Assembly (NCBI GenBank): GCA_027625915.1
Contig: JANTQA010000063.1
Coordinates: 1,426,001-1,490,000 of the forward strand
Direction of reading: 5' to 3'
DNA length: 64,000 nucleotides
Source of the DNA: Anaeramoeba flamelloides
Taxonomy: Eukaryota > Metamonada > Anaeramoebidae
A program made the translations under genes and the position numbers. The first letter of the stretch is position 1; each line of letters opens with the position of its first letter. This document shows positions 47,081 to 60,482 of this stretch, piece after piece. Under the pieces are notes generated by a model, which made no database searches, had not been told where the DNA came from, and saw nothing but the letters and a program-made list of their open reading frames with translations.

Positions 47081-47833
47081 GTGGATTAGTATCAACTAAT
47101 GAGAAGTCGAATATTTAAGTATGCTTTTATTGGGTGAAAATAACATTAAAACAATTCAAAATACTCTAAATGTCTCGAAAAAATCAGTTAGTAAAGTGGT
47201 ACTGATATTGATCCTCATTGATTAAAAATGTGTTTGTATTAGTAAAAAAAAACCAACAATTATATAAATTTTTGAAAAAATTGATATTTTACCTAAAATT
47301 CTACTCCAAAGTTACAAAATATCTTTCTTAAATTTCGGGGAAAATGAAGATTAGTCACGGAATAAATCATATTTTTTGTTAAAACTAAATATTTAACCGA
47401 GAGATTATTTTTAACAAATTATTTTACACATATTGGAAATATTGTTTTGTTAGAACAATCTTTTAGGAAAGGAAACAAATATAACAAGTATTTGTTTTTT
47501 TTATGTTTTTGGGTTATTGGGTTAACTTCGGTTTTAAAAAACAGAAAAAATTATTGCTCTCGGAGGTTCTAAACAAGAATTATTAAATTATCGGGATACT
47601 ATTAATGCGTTTTTCTATTTAGATTCCGAAAAGGGATTAGAAAAAAAAATTCCAAAATGAAAATTTTTAATAGTGAATTTTAGTAAAAAATGTAGTTATA
47701 AATTGTGTAATAATATTTATAATTGATTTTTTAGAGCCACAGAAACTATTTGAGCCATGTAACACCAATACAATTCAAACACAGTCATAACATACTTTGA
47801 TTATATAGAAATCTACCGGAAACATCTAATCCC
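47077..47833. mobile_element. TTAA-GGATTAG element, copy 2 (about 757 bp)
   Basis: The left end is TTAAGTGGATTAGTATC and the right end AACATCTAATCCC. Interior segments AAATGTCTCGAAAAAATCAG and ATTGATCCTCATTGATTAAA match 60483-61255. The right TTAA is not preserved. Confidence 0.7.
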
Positions 47834-47839
47834 ATATTT

Positions 47840-48420
47840 TTTAGTAAAAATATCTGATCCTTTTTATTTGATTTTTTGGATTGGAAAAATGAAAAAAGAA
47901 ATATTTGCAAAAAATTTTTATTTTTACTGAATCTAATTTTTAATAATTTCTAATAGTTTTTAGGAACAAATTAAATAAAAGTTCAATCTTATTTTAAAAA
48001 TACATAAGAAAGATACATTAAATATTGAATCCTTGAAGGATCAGAAAAAAATCATCTTTTAAATTCTTCACACTATTAAAAAATTTCTTGAAAATAAAAA
48101 GTTTATGAATTATCTTTTTCAAATATTAAAAATATAAACAATGAACTGCTATTACTATAACCAGTTCTCTCATTATCTTCAATCATTTTATTTAAAAATT
48201 TATTTATTTGAATTTGTTTTATTTCCATGAAAAAACCTTGAAAATGAAAAAAATAATTGTAAAATCTATTGAAATGTTTGAATCTTTAGATTATAAATAA
48301 CGTATTGAAATACTTAAGATGATTTATTAATTATTGATTAAAAATAATACAATTAAAAAATATTTCTTCCCATTTTATCTTGAATTTTGTAGGTTTTAAA
48401 AAAATATTTAGGTAAAATTT
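47840..48420. repeat. Repeat shared with 21130-21700
   Basis: Common segments are AAGAAATATTTGCAAAAAAT, TCTTATTTTAAAAATACA and ATATTGAATCCTTGAAG. The other copy is in intron 1 of the USP-like gene. It is non-coding. Confidence 0.5.
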
Positions 48421-48429
48421 TTGTTTGAA

Positions 48430-48975
48430 GAGGGATAATATCCAGAAATTGGAAAATGATATCATTGTATAAGGTACAAATTAATGGTTTTTTGGGTCTT
48501 ATCTAATATTTCTATAACATGATATGGTTTTTAATAATGGTTATAGAATGAGCATTAAATATATTTATTGTTTTTTTTTGCTCTTTCCAGAAAATTGAAT
48601 TGAAGAGAATACGACTTATAGATCAGGATGTAAGATTATAAATATGCGGTTTGTATCCTTTAAAATAAAATTTTCATTTTGTATTTTACTCAATTACCGA
48701 AAAAAATACAATGTTTTTTTTTTATAAATATTCCAGTGAAAACTAAAAATCAATAAAAATTTCAATTGGCAACCTAAAAATCAATTTTTAGTATTGAATG
48801 CCTTCCAACCCATTAGCATTTACTGAAAAATTCAGATTTCAAAAAAAAAAAAATAAACAATTTATTTTTTTACCATTAAACTCCAAATCACTCAAATTTC
48901 TATTGACATAAAACTGAAAAAATAACCCTTTTTTAAAAGAAAAAACAACACAAGATGGCTTAGAATTAAGGTAAA
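48430..48975. mobile_element. TTAA fold-back MITE, copy 4 (degenerate)
   Basis: Weak but collinear similarity to 33751-34309: CCAGAAATTGGAAAA at the left, TGAATTGAAGAG in the middle, then TTCAATTGGCAACCTAAAAA and CAGATTTC followed by an A tract, ending AACAACACAAGATGGCTTAG. It is not next to a recognised gene. Confidence 0.4.
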
Positions 48976-51204
48976 TAATAAAAATTTAGATTAGAGTTGA
49001 TTTTTGTAAAATATGACCCCTTCAGACAATATAAATTTTGGAAACAAATTAATGTTAAACAAAAATTTTGGGCCAATAATATCGGAAAGTTTTCTTCAAA
49101 ATTTCCCAATTTCTTTGTAAAAATAAAAATTTTAACAATGCAATTTTTTATAATTAGCGGATTAATTTAAATAGAAATTAAAAAGTTAATTCAAATTTTT
49201 AAAAAATAGTTTCTTTTCAAATAACTTTAAAAAAAAAATAGAAATGTAAAAAAAAAAAAAATAGTAAAAAATGATAAAATAAGAAAATAAAAAAAACAAA
49301 GTAACCTTGTTTTATCTCTTAATAACCACTACACCTCAAATAATTTTTATTAAAAGTAAAGAAATATATCATACAATAAGTCTATTAGCTTTAAAATTTT
49401 ATTCTAATTTTGATTTTTTTTATTTGTTTTTATCCTTCGAAAACACATATAATTAAAAAGTTATAAACTAAATTTCTTATTCCACTTTTCAATTTTTGGA
49501 AAAAAAATCTGAAGGATACTCAAAATCAGGAAGGTTCATACCCGAATTGGAGATACTAAAATTTACAGAGGATCTTAGTTATTGTGTAATTTATAATTTA
49601 TTTAAACCAATGTTAAAAAAAAATCCGAGTTGACTCAATACAATATTATTTCCAATTAAACGAGGGGTTTCTTTTTTATCAAAAACAAATAACTTTTGAG
49701 GATAAAAAATTTGGAAAAATTATTAAATTTCAAATTTGGTCAAATTTCAAAATTGATAAAAATCCCAATTTTTTCAAAATAGTCAATTTCATTGAAATAT
49801 ATTGTATGTAGGCTTTTAAAAAACCCTTTGCTCATAGGTTAGGATATTTAAAGGTGTGTTATGTAGGCTAGAGTAAGTTAGGGCAAGTTTTGATTTTGTT
49901 TAAATGGTATACTAGAAAATTTTGAAAAGGATTTTCAATAAAAAAATAATTAAGAGACCAATTAGACTTGCGCAACTTGTTTTAAGTGTAAAAAAATTTC
50001 AAAAACTTTTTGTCGTCAAATTGATTTTCGAACAAAATTATTGAAAATATTTTGTATTGATCATTTCAAGATTATGTATTTTCTACAATTTAAGTAATAA
50101 AATACTACCAATCATGAAATAATATTTTTGATTTTTCCACCCACAATTCTTAAAAAAAACCATTAAAAACAATCATACCAATAATAATAATCAAAAAACT
50201 CTTCAAAAATATGAAAAAATTCAATTTGAACAATTTTGAAATTTGATCAAATTATTTATTTAATGATATACCATCAAAAATAAACACATTAAATAATAAA
50301 AAAATAGTTAATAATTTGATAAAGATCACCTATTAAAAAAGAAATTTATAAAATGAAAGATCCAATTTCGAATATTACTCAAAGTATAGAATTATTTTTA
50401 GAAAAAGTTTTCCATTCTATTATAAAAAATAATTCTTTTATAAAAGTAGTTAATTAAGAAAGATTTTAAACAAATTTAATTCTTAATTTCGAATATTAGT
50501 TAAATATCAGGAAATTAACCTTCAAATTTTTTTATCTATAGATCTATCACATTACACTTAAATTGAATGTTGTATTGGAACAAGAATAAAAAAAAAAAAA
50601 AAAAAAAAAGAATAGGCCTAATTTGAAACAGGTATTTGAACCTTGGATATTAATGTATTTGTTTAGAAACAGTTAATCTTATTCAAAAATATTTCAAAGA
50701 TTAAAAGAGTGTTCACAAAGTTAAAAATGTTTTTTGAACCAATACATAATAACCAAGGGGTTAAACAATAAAGATTTGAAGACTATAAGATTAGACAATT
50801 ATTTAAGGGAATTATAATTTAAAATGTGACTCAAATCTAATTAAACACAATTGATGTTTGAATAAGTAAAAAAAGTAACAAAATTTTTACAAATTGATAT
50901 GAATTATTTAAGAATAATAAATAAAACTGAATCAAAAATAGACCAAATGGAGAATTTAATTTCTAAAAAAAGAAAAAAACCCAAAAAAAAATTGAACTTC
51001 TTTGTATTAACACATATCAGAGAAATTAAAATTCTCCAAAAAAAAAAACAAATTAACATTTTAATCGGGAAATAGAAAACTAAAAATTATCAAATAAAAA
51101 TCAAAAGTAAATTTTGAAAGTAAATTTCATAATTAAAGTTCATGATGGAAAAGTTAAAAATATTTAAAAATTATCAGATATAATAATAATTTCAACAAAT
51201 AGTC
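48976..51204. other. Intergenic with one TIR repeat, no gene seen
   Basis: 49733-50250 is the second copy of the GGTCAAATTTCAAAATTGG repeat (body matches 17833-18342). The rest is A-rich with no coding signal. Confidence 0.45.
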
Positions 51205-51580
51205 ATGCTCTCAAGTGTTGTAGAGTGCCTAGTTTTTTTTTTTTTGAGGTTTTCTATTTTATTTGAAAAGTGTTCTAAGTTTTTTTGAGGTTTTCTATTT
51301 TATATCTAAAGTGTTCTAGGTTTTTTTTACTTTAGAAATAAACAGAAAATTTATTAAAATTTTCGGTTTATTTCTAAAAGTAAAAAAAAACAAAGGAAAA
51401 TCTATTGATTTTCCTAATAAATAAAAAACTCAAAAAAACCGAACGAAAATATATTGGTTTTCTAAATAAACAGAAAACTCAAAAGAGTCTAACAGCAATT
51501 TTCCAGAATTCAAAAGAATTAGAGAAAAATAAAAGATTTAGCTCTCCTCCTTTAAATTCTGGAAAACCTAAAAGATCAAT
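51205..51580. repeat. Modular hairpin array D
   Basis: It starts with the AAGTGTTGTAGAGTGCCTAG linker. Then come CCTC-type spacer modules, the ACTTTAGAAATAAACAGAAA palindrome (about 51329-51396), the AAAATCTATTGATTTTCC hairpin and a CCAGAATT hairpin ending GGAAAACCTAA. Module order mirrors array B read in reverse. It is about 520 bp upstream of the TRAP-beta gene. Confidence 0.7.
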
Positions 51581-52098
51581 CAAAAAAAAATATATATTTT
51601 TTTCATTTCAATATAATAAATTATTCGTTAATATCCAAAACTATTGATTAATATATTTGAAATAACTTTATTAAATATAAAATACTTTCTAAATACCAAA
51701 ATTATTGTTTAAATGAGACAAAAAAATTTTTCAAATTTTTATAATATGAAGTTCGAAAAAAATATTAGTTTTTCAACTTAAATTGAAAAATATCTTTCAA
51801 GATAATTTTTGATACCAGATCTCTTATTAACCAATAATTTATAATATTAGTAAAGTTAACCAAAAGGGAAAAAATAGCAAATTTCTAATTTTCATTTTGA
51901 AAAAAATTTTCCTCATAATATTACGACATTAAAACATTTTTCTCCAAAGATGAGGAAATACTTAACCCATAGCTTTTTCCACACATGAAAATTTTAACAT
52001 TCACGATACGCTTTCGTGTTCATTCTAAGTATGTAATAAAAAAAATCACAAGATATCATTTTTTCTTCATTTTCCAACAAAGACATTTTTTTGTATTT

Positions 52099-52956
52099 AT
52101 GAAAATTCTTTTTGTAATCCTTTTATTATTGGCTTCTCTTGTTTTCACAGAAGTAGAGCAAGGAAACTTAATTGTAGAAAAAGACATTTTAGTTACAACT
52201 TTGCCACATACTAAAGAAGAATTTACAATTCTTTATACGCTTTATAATGTCGGAAATGGGTATTTACTTTTTCCTTTTTTTTTTTCTTTTTTATTTTACA
52301 ATTTTCCAATTGATTCCAAAAAAGAACAAAATCAACCCATTTCTGAATCAAACAAATCAAAAAACAATAAAAGCCCAGTATATGATGTTAGATTACAAGA
52401 CTCAGACAATTTCCCAAAAGACAAATACTCAACCGAGTTGTCCCAAATCGATACAAATTGGGATCAAATCGAAGCGTAAATATTTTTTTTTCTTTCTTTT
52501 AAACTTCCATTACAAATTAAAAAGATCCTTAATTTGGATTTTTCTTTGTTATTGATAATTACTAAATATTGATCTCTCTCTTTTCTTTTTTTTTTTCATA
52601 TGCTCTCTGTTTACTGAACAATTGGAACAAAACTTTTCAAAAAATAAAGTGAATCCAATGCAACACACGCAGTCATTTTAAAAAGACACTCTGTTGGCAG
52701 TGACTTTCTTGGACCAGCAACAGTTCTTTTTAAAAACACACCTAATGGGCAAGATCTCACTTCAACATCGACGTATATTGGAAGATTAAATTTTACTCCA
52801 AAGTCACCTGGCGAAAGTAGAAAAAGCCCCAATTGGGAGCACTGGATTATCTTTTCGGTTGTAGCTGCACTCGTTTTAGTAATTCCCTTTTTATTGTTCA
52901 AAAAATCTGAAAAGAAGAAAAAAAGATTAGCTATGAACTTACGAAAAAAAAAATAA
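52099..52956 (+). CDS. SSR2: Translocon-associated protein beta subunit (TRAP-beta/SSR2), 3 exons
   Basis: Exons 52099..52259, 52374..52475 and 52650..52956 join (phase 2 at both junctions) to 189 residues, close to the usual 183. The signal peptide is at 1-18 (MKILFVILLLLASLVF). The lumenal domain has TILYTLYNVGNG, VYDVRLQDSDNFP and WDQIEAESNATHAVILKRH, matching the family's YNVGSS, VWD and SHTVVLRP landmarks. Asn91 (NAT) can be glycosylated. One membrane helix is at 152-171, followed by a Lys/Arg-rich cytosolic tail ending LRKKK. It is an ER-membrane partner of the Sec61 translocon. The start was chosen at 52099 because it gives a clean signal peptide; an upstream in-frame ATG at 51985 would bury it. 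Introns are 114 and 174 bp, unlike the giant introns elsewhere in the window. Confidence 0.93.
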
Positions 52957-55900
52957 TCCTTTTCTTTGTTTTATTATTAACCCCAAAAAAATCAAACCAC
53001 AACGATCGTGGTGCTGTAATGGTGTTTGTTTGATGCGGCTTTAGACTCTCAACAACAATACATTTCGTTTTCTTTTTTTCTTTTTTTATTTATATTTTAT
53101 TTTCTTTTTTGATTTTTTGCTTTTTTTTAATGAATTTTTTTTTCCTTGGTTCAAATAACAAAGACTAAACAAAAAAAAGTTCCAATATTTTTTGAGATCC
53201 AGACTTTACTATTAAAACACAAAACAAACACAAAGAAAAAACAGAAATGGCTCAAATTTTTCTTTACACAAACAAAACGAAATTAATTTTCGAACACAAC
53301 TTATTAATTTCTTATCAGATGGTACAGTATTCACAAACTATCACAAATTCGTTTAATATTCCTCTTTGAAAGTGTATGATCTGACTTTTTAAAATGTCTT
53401 GTTCATTTTCAAAACGATTTTATCAGAAATAAAACGATCAGTTTACAAGTCAATATTTTTAGGCTTCTCACATTTAGATTTACTTTACCCGTTTTTAACC
53501 TTATTCAGAATAAATTCCCTGAAAAAAATGTTCTCTTAAAGCACTAGTACAAGTTATAAAAGCAAAAAATGGTCATTTTTTTTTAAATTAACTTTTTTGG
53601 AATATCGTAAAGTTAGAGCATTTGAACCAAGTATTTGGTTAGGTTTGTATAGTAGTCATGTTTACATTTCAGACAACCTTTTGTTCATGGGGTATTTGAA
53701 AAAGGAGATTGAAAAAAAATGACAAAAAAAATGGACATTTTTTGCTTTTCATCTGGGAATAGGGACTTAATAGTAAGTAATCTTAACTAAAAGGAAAAAA
53801 AATTGAAAAATCAAATTATGTTTGTTAAATCAGGATAACAATCTTCTCCTTGATTAATAACCACAAGGGCTATACATAATATTATCTAAATCATTTCACA
53901 GTGAAATTAAAAAATAAAGATTCAAAAACACATACTTGTATTTGAAATTTAAATAGAATAACATTTTATTTAGTTTCTTTTTTTCAATCCAGAAAGATGC
54001 TTCATTTAGGTGGTTAGTTCAGCCAATATACAACAATATATAGCACAAAAAAGTTACAAACAAATAGATGTAGATCACATCAATTCCAATCTCTTTTTTT
54101 GAGATTTAATAGGATTTGTAAAAGAAAAAAAAAGGAAATTGAAGTGATGATTGTGACCAATTTATTGTTTAAATACCAGTAAAAAAACATTGAGAAGATT
54201 TAGTTTTATATACTTTATAGTCTATTTTTTTCACATAACTATATTTTTTAGGTTTTTGTTTTTGTTTTTGTTCTTTTGTATTGTGTGTCACTTCAGATAT
54301 TTTTCCATTAGAAAAATTATTAAAAAAAAAAACAAAAATGAATGCTTTTTTAAAAATATCACTTATTATCCTCTTAAAAAAAATATTTGAAAATATTTAA
54401 AATATATTTTTATAATAAACACAAAGATCTTGTTTATATTCTTTTTTATTAATCAGAAAATCATATAATGCTGTTTTTAAAATGTGTTATAATTATTTTT
54501 AATTGTAATATATTTCAGATTTTTACATAAATTTTTCATTTTTTTTATCAAAATCTATTATAAAATAATAAAATTGAAAATATTTAATCTCAATTTTTTC
54601 AGAAAAACAATTTTTTTAGGGAAAGAAGTTTTAAAAATTTAATAATTTTTTCTACCTAAAAAATTCAATGTTGGAACAATTTCAACAAGACTATATTGAC
54701 AATTTTTTATTGTATATTTGTTTTTTTTTTTAGTCTTTTAAATTTATCAAACATTAAATAACAAATATTAATGTTTGTAATAGGTGTACCGTATGTTAAA
54801 TAGCTGGTTAATTAAGATCTTGAGGAAATTCACATTTCTTCTATCCATCTGTCATTTTTGTTTTTACTATCAAGACACTATTTCCCAGAAATGAGCTATT
54901 TATTTCTCAAAATAACAAAAAAAATTAAAAAAAAGGAATAATACTCATAATCAGTATAGTATTATTAAATACAGATATTTTTTTCAAGAAATAACCAATA
55001 TATGTGTGACAAGAAAAAAGGTTATGTTTTATCATTTTTTTGAGCTGAATTTTCAAAAAAATAATCACTAGATTTTTTTTTTAACTAAGAATTTTATTCA
55101 AATCTTTTATAACAAAAAAAAATAGATATATTTTTTTTACAAATTGTTATTTTTTTTGTAACATTGAAAAGACAAGTTTATTAATATTTTGAATATTTTG
55201 TCTTGAATGTTATCAAATTTTTTCAAAAATAAAAACAAAACTAAATTCCAAAAAAAAAAATTGGACACGCTTTAAACAGTTGAAAGAATAGTAATAATAC
55301 TGTACTTTACATTTAAATTTCGAAATGAATTTGATTTTATTAACTATTTTTTCATTTTTTTGTATTTTCTTTTTTGTTTTGGTTTCCTTTTCCAGTTACG
55401 TAATATTATTAGTAGATCTGGAAAAAAAATTCGATTATTGATATAAAGTTACTGTTGGGGATAAATTTTAATTATATAAAAAAATAATCTTTAAATAGTT
55501 GATTGTATCTGATCATTTGATCAATCAATAATTGATGGTGAAATTTCAACACTTTTAGGAATTCATTTTTTTTTTTTTTTGTTCTGCCCGTTGATCTTTT
55601 TTAAACATGATTATGTTTTTTTGTTTTATATTTTTTCTTTCAATTTGGATTAAAAATGATTTCATATAAAAACATTCATACTGGATAACTTAAATGGTGT
55701 TTTATATTACGTTTGAAAAAATACAATAAATTGAGGTTTTTTTTACCTATTTTTGATTCTGGGTGTGTCAAAATTTTTGGAATGGGGTTCCTATTGTTTT
55801 TATTTGTAAAAAATTATCTTTTTATGAATTAAGTTTGATCTTTGAGCTTGAAAAAAAAATTATTTAATCGTAGGAAAGTTTTTTATTGATGAGTTAGAAG

Positions 55901-56635
55901 AATGTCAATTAATAATATCTTGTCATGGGATCAAAATCTTATTTTGAGTAAGGGGGGTGATATACGAAGGTTTATAAAATAAGATTATTTCTAGTACATG
56001 AAATAATAGGAGTTGCTATTTATTTTTTGAACACAAGATCTAACTTTACATAATAAAGAAAGCAATAATAACAAAAAAAAATAATATCAATAAATTCTTA
56101 TTATTAAAGAACAGGTGTAAATAATAACATGTTGTTATTTCACTAGAATTTCATTTTATAAATTGAAGTTTATAATCTCAGATTTCAAATTTATTCAAGG
56201 AAAGGGCATATTCGCATTTTATTCATGGTTAAAAAGCATAAACATAAAATTAAAAAAAAAATTGTTTAAAAAAAAACAAAATAAAAATAAAATACTTTTT
56301 CAAAGCAAGCTTGGAAAAGTAATGTGTAAATTACAAAAATAAAAGAAAAAGTCCCTATTGGATAATTAAGAACATCTAAAATCATAAAGACTATACTTTT
56401 TAATAATTTAGTTTATTTTGATGGATAATGATTAATATTCTTTGGGGATCATTGTTTAACAGTTGTAATTTCTCTTTCTTTATTATCGGATTTACTTCAA
56501 AATATTTTGGTATTTTTTACATTTACATTCAAGTTATTTTTTAAATTATCCATATTTTTGTTTTGAATTATTTTGACATCTCAATATTGGTAAGTAAATG
56601 CTTGATCTTTTTTCTTTATAAGTCTTCTTCCCTAA
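52957..56635. other. Long intergenic stretch, no gene seen
   Basis: About 54790-55000 resembles 29500-29680 in inverted orientation (AATTAAGATC, CACATTTCTTCTATCCATCTGTC-like segments). Otherwise this is A/T tracts. The short hydrophobic or Lys-rich frames here show no family signature. Confidence 0.45.
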
Positions 56636-56785
56636 TACAGTCAGTTCCATTTTAAGGCACAAATTTTGGATTCTAGTAAAATAAATTGTAAAAAAAAAAA
56701 TTACAAATTTTGTGCCTTAATTTGAGATTTTTTTGTGCCTTAAATTTCGTTTAAAGTTTGTACCTTAAAAGTGGAACTGACTGTA
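56636..56785. mobile_element. TACAGT palindromic MITE, copy 2 (150 bp)
   Basis: TACAGTCAGTTCCATTTTAA and TTAAAAGTGGAACTGACTGTA-type ends pair almost perfectly. Inner AAGGCACAAATTTTG segments repeat in both orientations. The ends are TA. Better preserved than 3471-3670. Confidence 0.8.
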
Positions 56786-57627
56786 ACTAAAATTCAGAAA
56801 AGGGAAAAATGATAAAAAAATAACAAAATAGTTCATTTTAATAACTGTGTTTCCAGGTAAAAACAGCTTAAGTGTGGATAAAAAAAGGTTCTTTAATTTT
56901 TTTCATAATTTCAGTTAAATTTTCTCTGAGAATTTCCTCCACAAAAATGGGATTTATAACATTTTTCACAAATTTACCCTTTCTTCTTAGATCCTTCCAA
57001 CATTTGATTTTTTAATTTCCTAATTTCCATTTCAAAATCTATAAACACAAAAAAATTCCTCTGGCTGTTCGAAATGTTGTTTTTAGTTACTTTTACAAAA
57101 CTGGAATGTTTTAAAATTAAAACTTTGACTTGAAAATCTCTTAAATTCCATTTTTTAAAAATTTTACTAAAAAAAAATAATTTTAAAAAAAAAATTTTTT
57201 TCTGATTAAAACTTTGAAATTAGTATTGTTTTGTAGACCAATTTCTTCAGAATGAAAATTCTTTTTGAGAGAACAAAATTTAAAATAACAAAATAACCAA
57301 ACACCCTCCAGTTTGTAAATGTATTACTAGCAATATTTCTTTAACTGGATATTTTATAAAGTCAATAAATGTATTTTTAGTAAATAAAAATAATATTTAT
57401 GAACTAACATATCATCAGAAAGTTGATAATTTACCAAAATTTCTTAACACCCTTGAGTATAATATCATTTAAATTATGAAATCAGATCCATCCAAATATT
57501 CTCCAATTATAATCATAAATCATTTTATTTGTAATTGTTATAAGAAAAAATTCTATAAGTAATTTTTAGAGATTGGATAAAATCTAAAATCCTGATAAAG
57601 AAATGTGATAATGTAAAAAAAAAATAA

Positions 57628-57795
57628 TACTGGTATTTGAATTCCAAATGGGAACTATTTTCTCTTCATTTTCATTTTCCTTTTTCTAAAAGAGTTTTTA
57701 AATTACTACCTATTTCTTTGAGAACTCAATTTATGATTGAAAAAGATAAAAAAGGAAGTGATAATTCTTTCCCTTTTATAATTCATACACCAGTA
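57628..57795. mobile_element. TACTGG fold-back element, copy 3
   Basis: TACTGGTATTTGAATTCCAA at the left and AATTCATACACCAGTA at the right, 168 bp, with the TTCTCTTCATTTTCATTTTCC body. It belongs to the same family as 4277-4446. A short frame inside is incidental. Confidence 0.6.
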
Positions 57796-58278
57796 TCACT
57801 ATTTTCAAGCCTGAAAAATAATGATCTTTATAAACACCCTCAATAAACAATAATACCTTTTGAAGATCACATTGTCAATGAATTTTGATCATTGTGTTAC
57901 ATAGGTTGTTCTATTATTTTCATAAATCATAACAAAATTAATGCTCACAAAGTAGTTCTGGCTTTCTCTTTGTTTTTGTTGGTTGTGGCTTTTTTTGCTT
58001 TTTCATGGATTGAAGTTCCCAATAACACCTTTTGGGGTAATATTTACTCTGTTTGATTTTTGAACTGAACACCTAGTTACCTAATACCCTTCATTTGGTT
58101 TATTTTTGTGTGTAAATTTTGATAAAAATTTTTTTATTTGATGATGTTTCTATCATAACAGAATTATTCACTTCGACACAATTTGTGGTTATGTGGTGTG
58201 GGATTTTACGTTTAAGATCTAATAAAAATTGAAGATTGTAAAAAGGAGTCAAGTTTTGTTATTTGGATAAAAAAGGAG

Positions 58279-58840
58279 TTAAGGATTACAATCCATGAAA
58301 TTTGAATAAATATTATCTTGTGTAGGGTGTATTGCAGTTGTCGATTTGGTTCTTAGATGATTGATCTTGTACTTGGTATGGATTTTAATAGTGGTTCAAA
58401 ATGATAATTTTTGACAATTTATTTTTTTTTATTAAGAAATCCGAATTGAAGAGTGTAAGATTAATAGACTGATAGGTGTTCAAAAATAACTTTTGAATTT
58501 TGGGTTGTAGAAAAGAATTTTGATTTACTTTTTTGGAATTAACGAAATGAAAAAAGATTGTTTTTTAAAAGCTCCCAATAAAACCAAACTTAATTAAAAA
58601 TTTCAATCAACAACCTACAAACCACATTTTTTTCTAACTTAAGTTCCTGCCAATTAATCTTAAACTCTTCAATTCGGATTTCTGAATAAAAAAAAAATAA
58701 ATTGTCAAAAATAGTCATTTTGAACCACTATTAAAATCCATACCAAGAACAAGATCAATCAGCTAAGAACCAAATTAACAAGTGGTAACAAACGACACAA
58801 GATAATCTTTTTTTCAAATTTCAGGGATTGTAAACCTTAA
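58279..58840. mobile_element. TTAA fold-back MITE, copy 3 (complete, 562 bp)
   Basis: TTAA at both ends; the left end is GGATTACAATCCATGAAA and the right end TTTCAGGGATTGTAAACC. Inner segments GAAATCCGAATTGAAGAG and CTCTTCAATTCGGATTTC pair. It matches 33751-34309 throughout. It ends 188 bp before the RCC1-like start codon. Confidence 0.85.
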
Positions 58841-59028
58841 GTTCTGTTCATTTGAGAAAAATGATCTTTCTTTTTGAAAAGGTTGATATTGGTGAATTAT
58901 TTTCCAACACCAAAGAGTTTGTAAATCTTTTTGCAAAGATAAACCCCAATTGAAAAAAACGAAAAAGAATTCCAAAAAAATGAAAAATCATTTTCTGATT
59001 TATTTTTTTCTCTTTTTTGATCTTCAAA

Positions 59029-59539
59029 ATGTTTAAAACACCAATATTTAAAAAAGGAGAAATTCCAAAACACGACGTTTATGTCAATGGGCCAAATTCT
59101 TACAACTTTTTGAATCCAAACTCTTCAAAGTTACCCAATTGGCTTCCTGTTTTGACGATCAAAAAACCAAGGAAAATAGTAGGAGGAGAAAGTACTCACA
59201 TTCTTGTTTGGTATGGAAACAACCAGCTTGAGCTTCATCACTCGACTTTAGGAATCAAAAAATATGAACTCGAAAATGAGCAAATCAAAGATATTATTAC
59301 AGGTGCCGAACTCTATCTTATTTTAACAAAATCTGGAAGGGTTTATTCGTTAACTGACAAATACACCTATCATGAAAATCCCCTCTCTCATCCTGAACAG
59401 AGCACTTTTCAAAAGCCAAGGCTTTGTGATTTGTTAACAGATCTAAATTTGTTTGTTGAATCAATAGCAATGTCATATTGTTCAAATTTCTATCTTTGTA
59501 AAGGTGGGTTGCTTTATGGAAGTGGCTTTGCAAGCAGTG
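59029..59539 (+). CDS. RCC1-like repeat protein, first exon (gene continues)
   Basis: The first exon gives 170 residues plus one base, ending at donor CAGTG/GTAAGT. It starts MFKTPIFKKGEIPKHDVYVN and contains beta-propeller-like repeats: SGRVYSLTD (about 108-116) and CKGGLLYGSGFASSG at the end, the RCC1 pattern of LYGxG before the next blade. The family commonly carries a C-terminal BTB or similar domain in amoeboid protists, but that part is not visible. A nearby ATG at 59017 (MIFK) is an alternative start. Role by family: guanine-nucleotide exchange or protein scaffold, not assignable here. The following exon is not certain; see 63762. Confidence 0.7.
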
Positions 59540-59682
59540 GTAAGTAAAATTTGTATTTAAAAATGTTTTTTTTTCTTTTTTTTAAAATTTTTTTTTTTTT
59601 TAATAATGTTTGAGAAAAAGAAAATAGAAAAGAGTTTTCAGGATAATGTAACACAAGTTAAGAGGGTAAATTTAAACTCCAT

Positions 59683-60070
59683 TTCAAAAATTGTGACTCA
59701 TCTGAAATAATAAATTGAAAAAGAAAAATTATTCTTTAGTATTCAAGAACAACAAATAATTAAATCTGATATGTAATTAACTTTTAAATCATTACAAAGA
59801 TATAAAAACCTGATATTACAAAAATTAAAAAAAAATAAAAAAAAAAACTAAAAAAAAGTGAGTCACAATTTTTGAAATGAGCATTATTGATTTTTTATTA
59901 TTGAACTTTCACTGGAAAAAAGTTTAACAACAAGATTTCTTATGAATAATTGTATTCATTTTAAAATACATTATATAGTATCAATTTTCTTAGTGATTAT
60001 TTGTCTTTTCGAAGATCTCTTTTTTTTTTCCACATGATCTTTTTTCAAAAAAAAAGTATCAAAAAGAAAA
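59683..60070. repeat. 390-bp repeat with GTGACTCA inverted ends, copy 2
   Basis: CAAAAATTGTGACTCA and TGAGTCACAATTTTTG bound the first 200 bp. The rest matches 36422-36612, including TTAGTGATTATTTGTCTTTT. It lies just downstream of the RCC1-like exon donor. Confidence 0.65.
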
Positions 60071-60482
60071 AGAAAAATTTGAAAAAGAAAAAAAAAAAAT
60101 AAATAAAAAAAAAATAAAAACAAAAAAAGAAAAAAGAAAATTTGATAACAAAAGAAGAACAAAAATTTGATTAAACAATAAAAAAACCTTTTTGCTCCAA
60201 AAATTGAAAATTTTACTTTTATCTAAAAATTGAAAGAAGGTCTCTAAGGAATGTTGATTGGTTGGTTAATAAAGAAGAAAAAATTTTCACTTCAATTTTT
60301 TGTTTTTTCATTTGGCTACCAATCCTTATCCAAATGCACCAGTTCGAACAGAGTTAGCTCGAATTAATTACAATACTTTCTGTTTAATAAGATTCGTTCT
60401 TGTTATTTTTTGGTAGAATGTTAACTTTACAATAACGAAACAAAGAAGAGAAAAAAAAGATAAGAAGAAAATTTTTTCTCAT

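Noticed and set aside
52611-52901. 96-codon minus-strand frame
   Set aside because: It is antisense to the third exon of TRAP-beta, which is supported by phase and family match.
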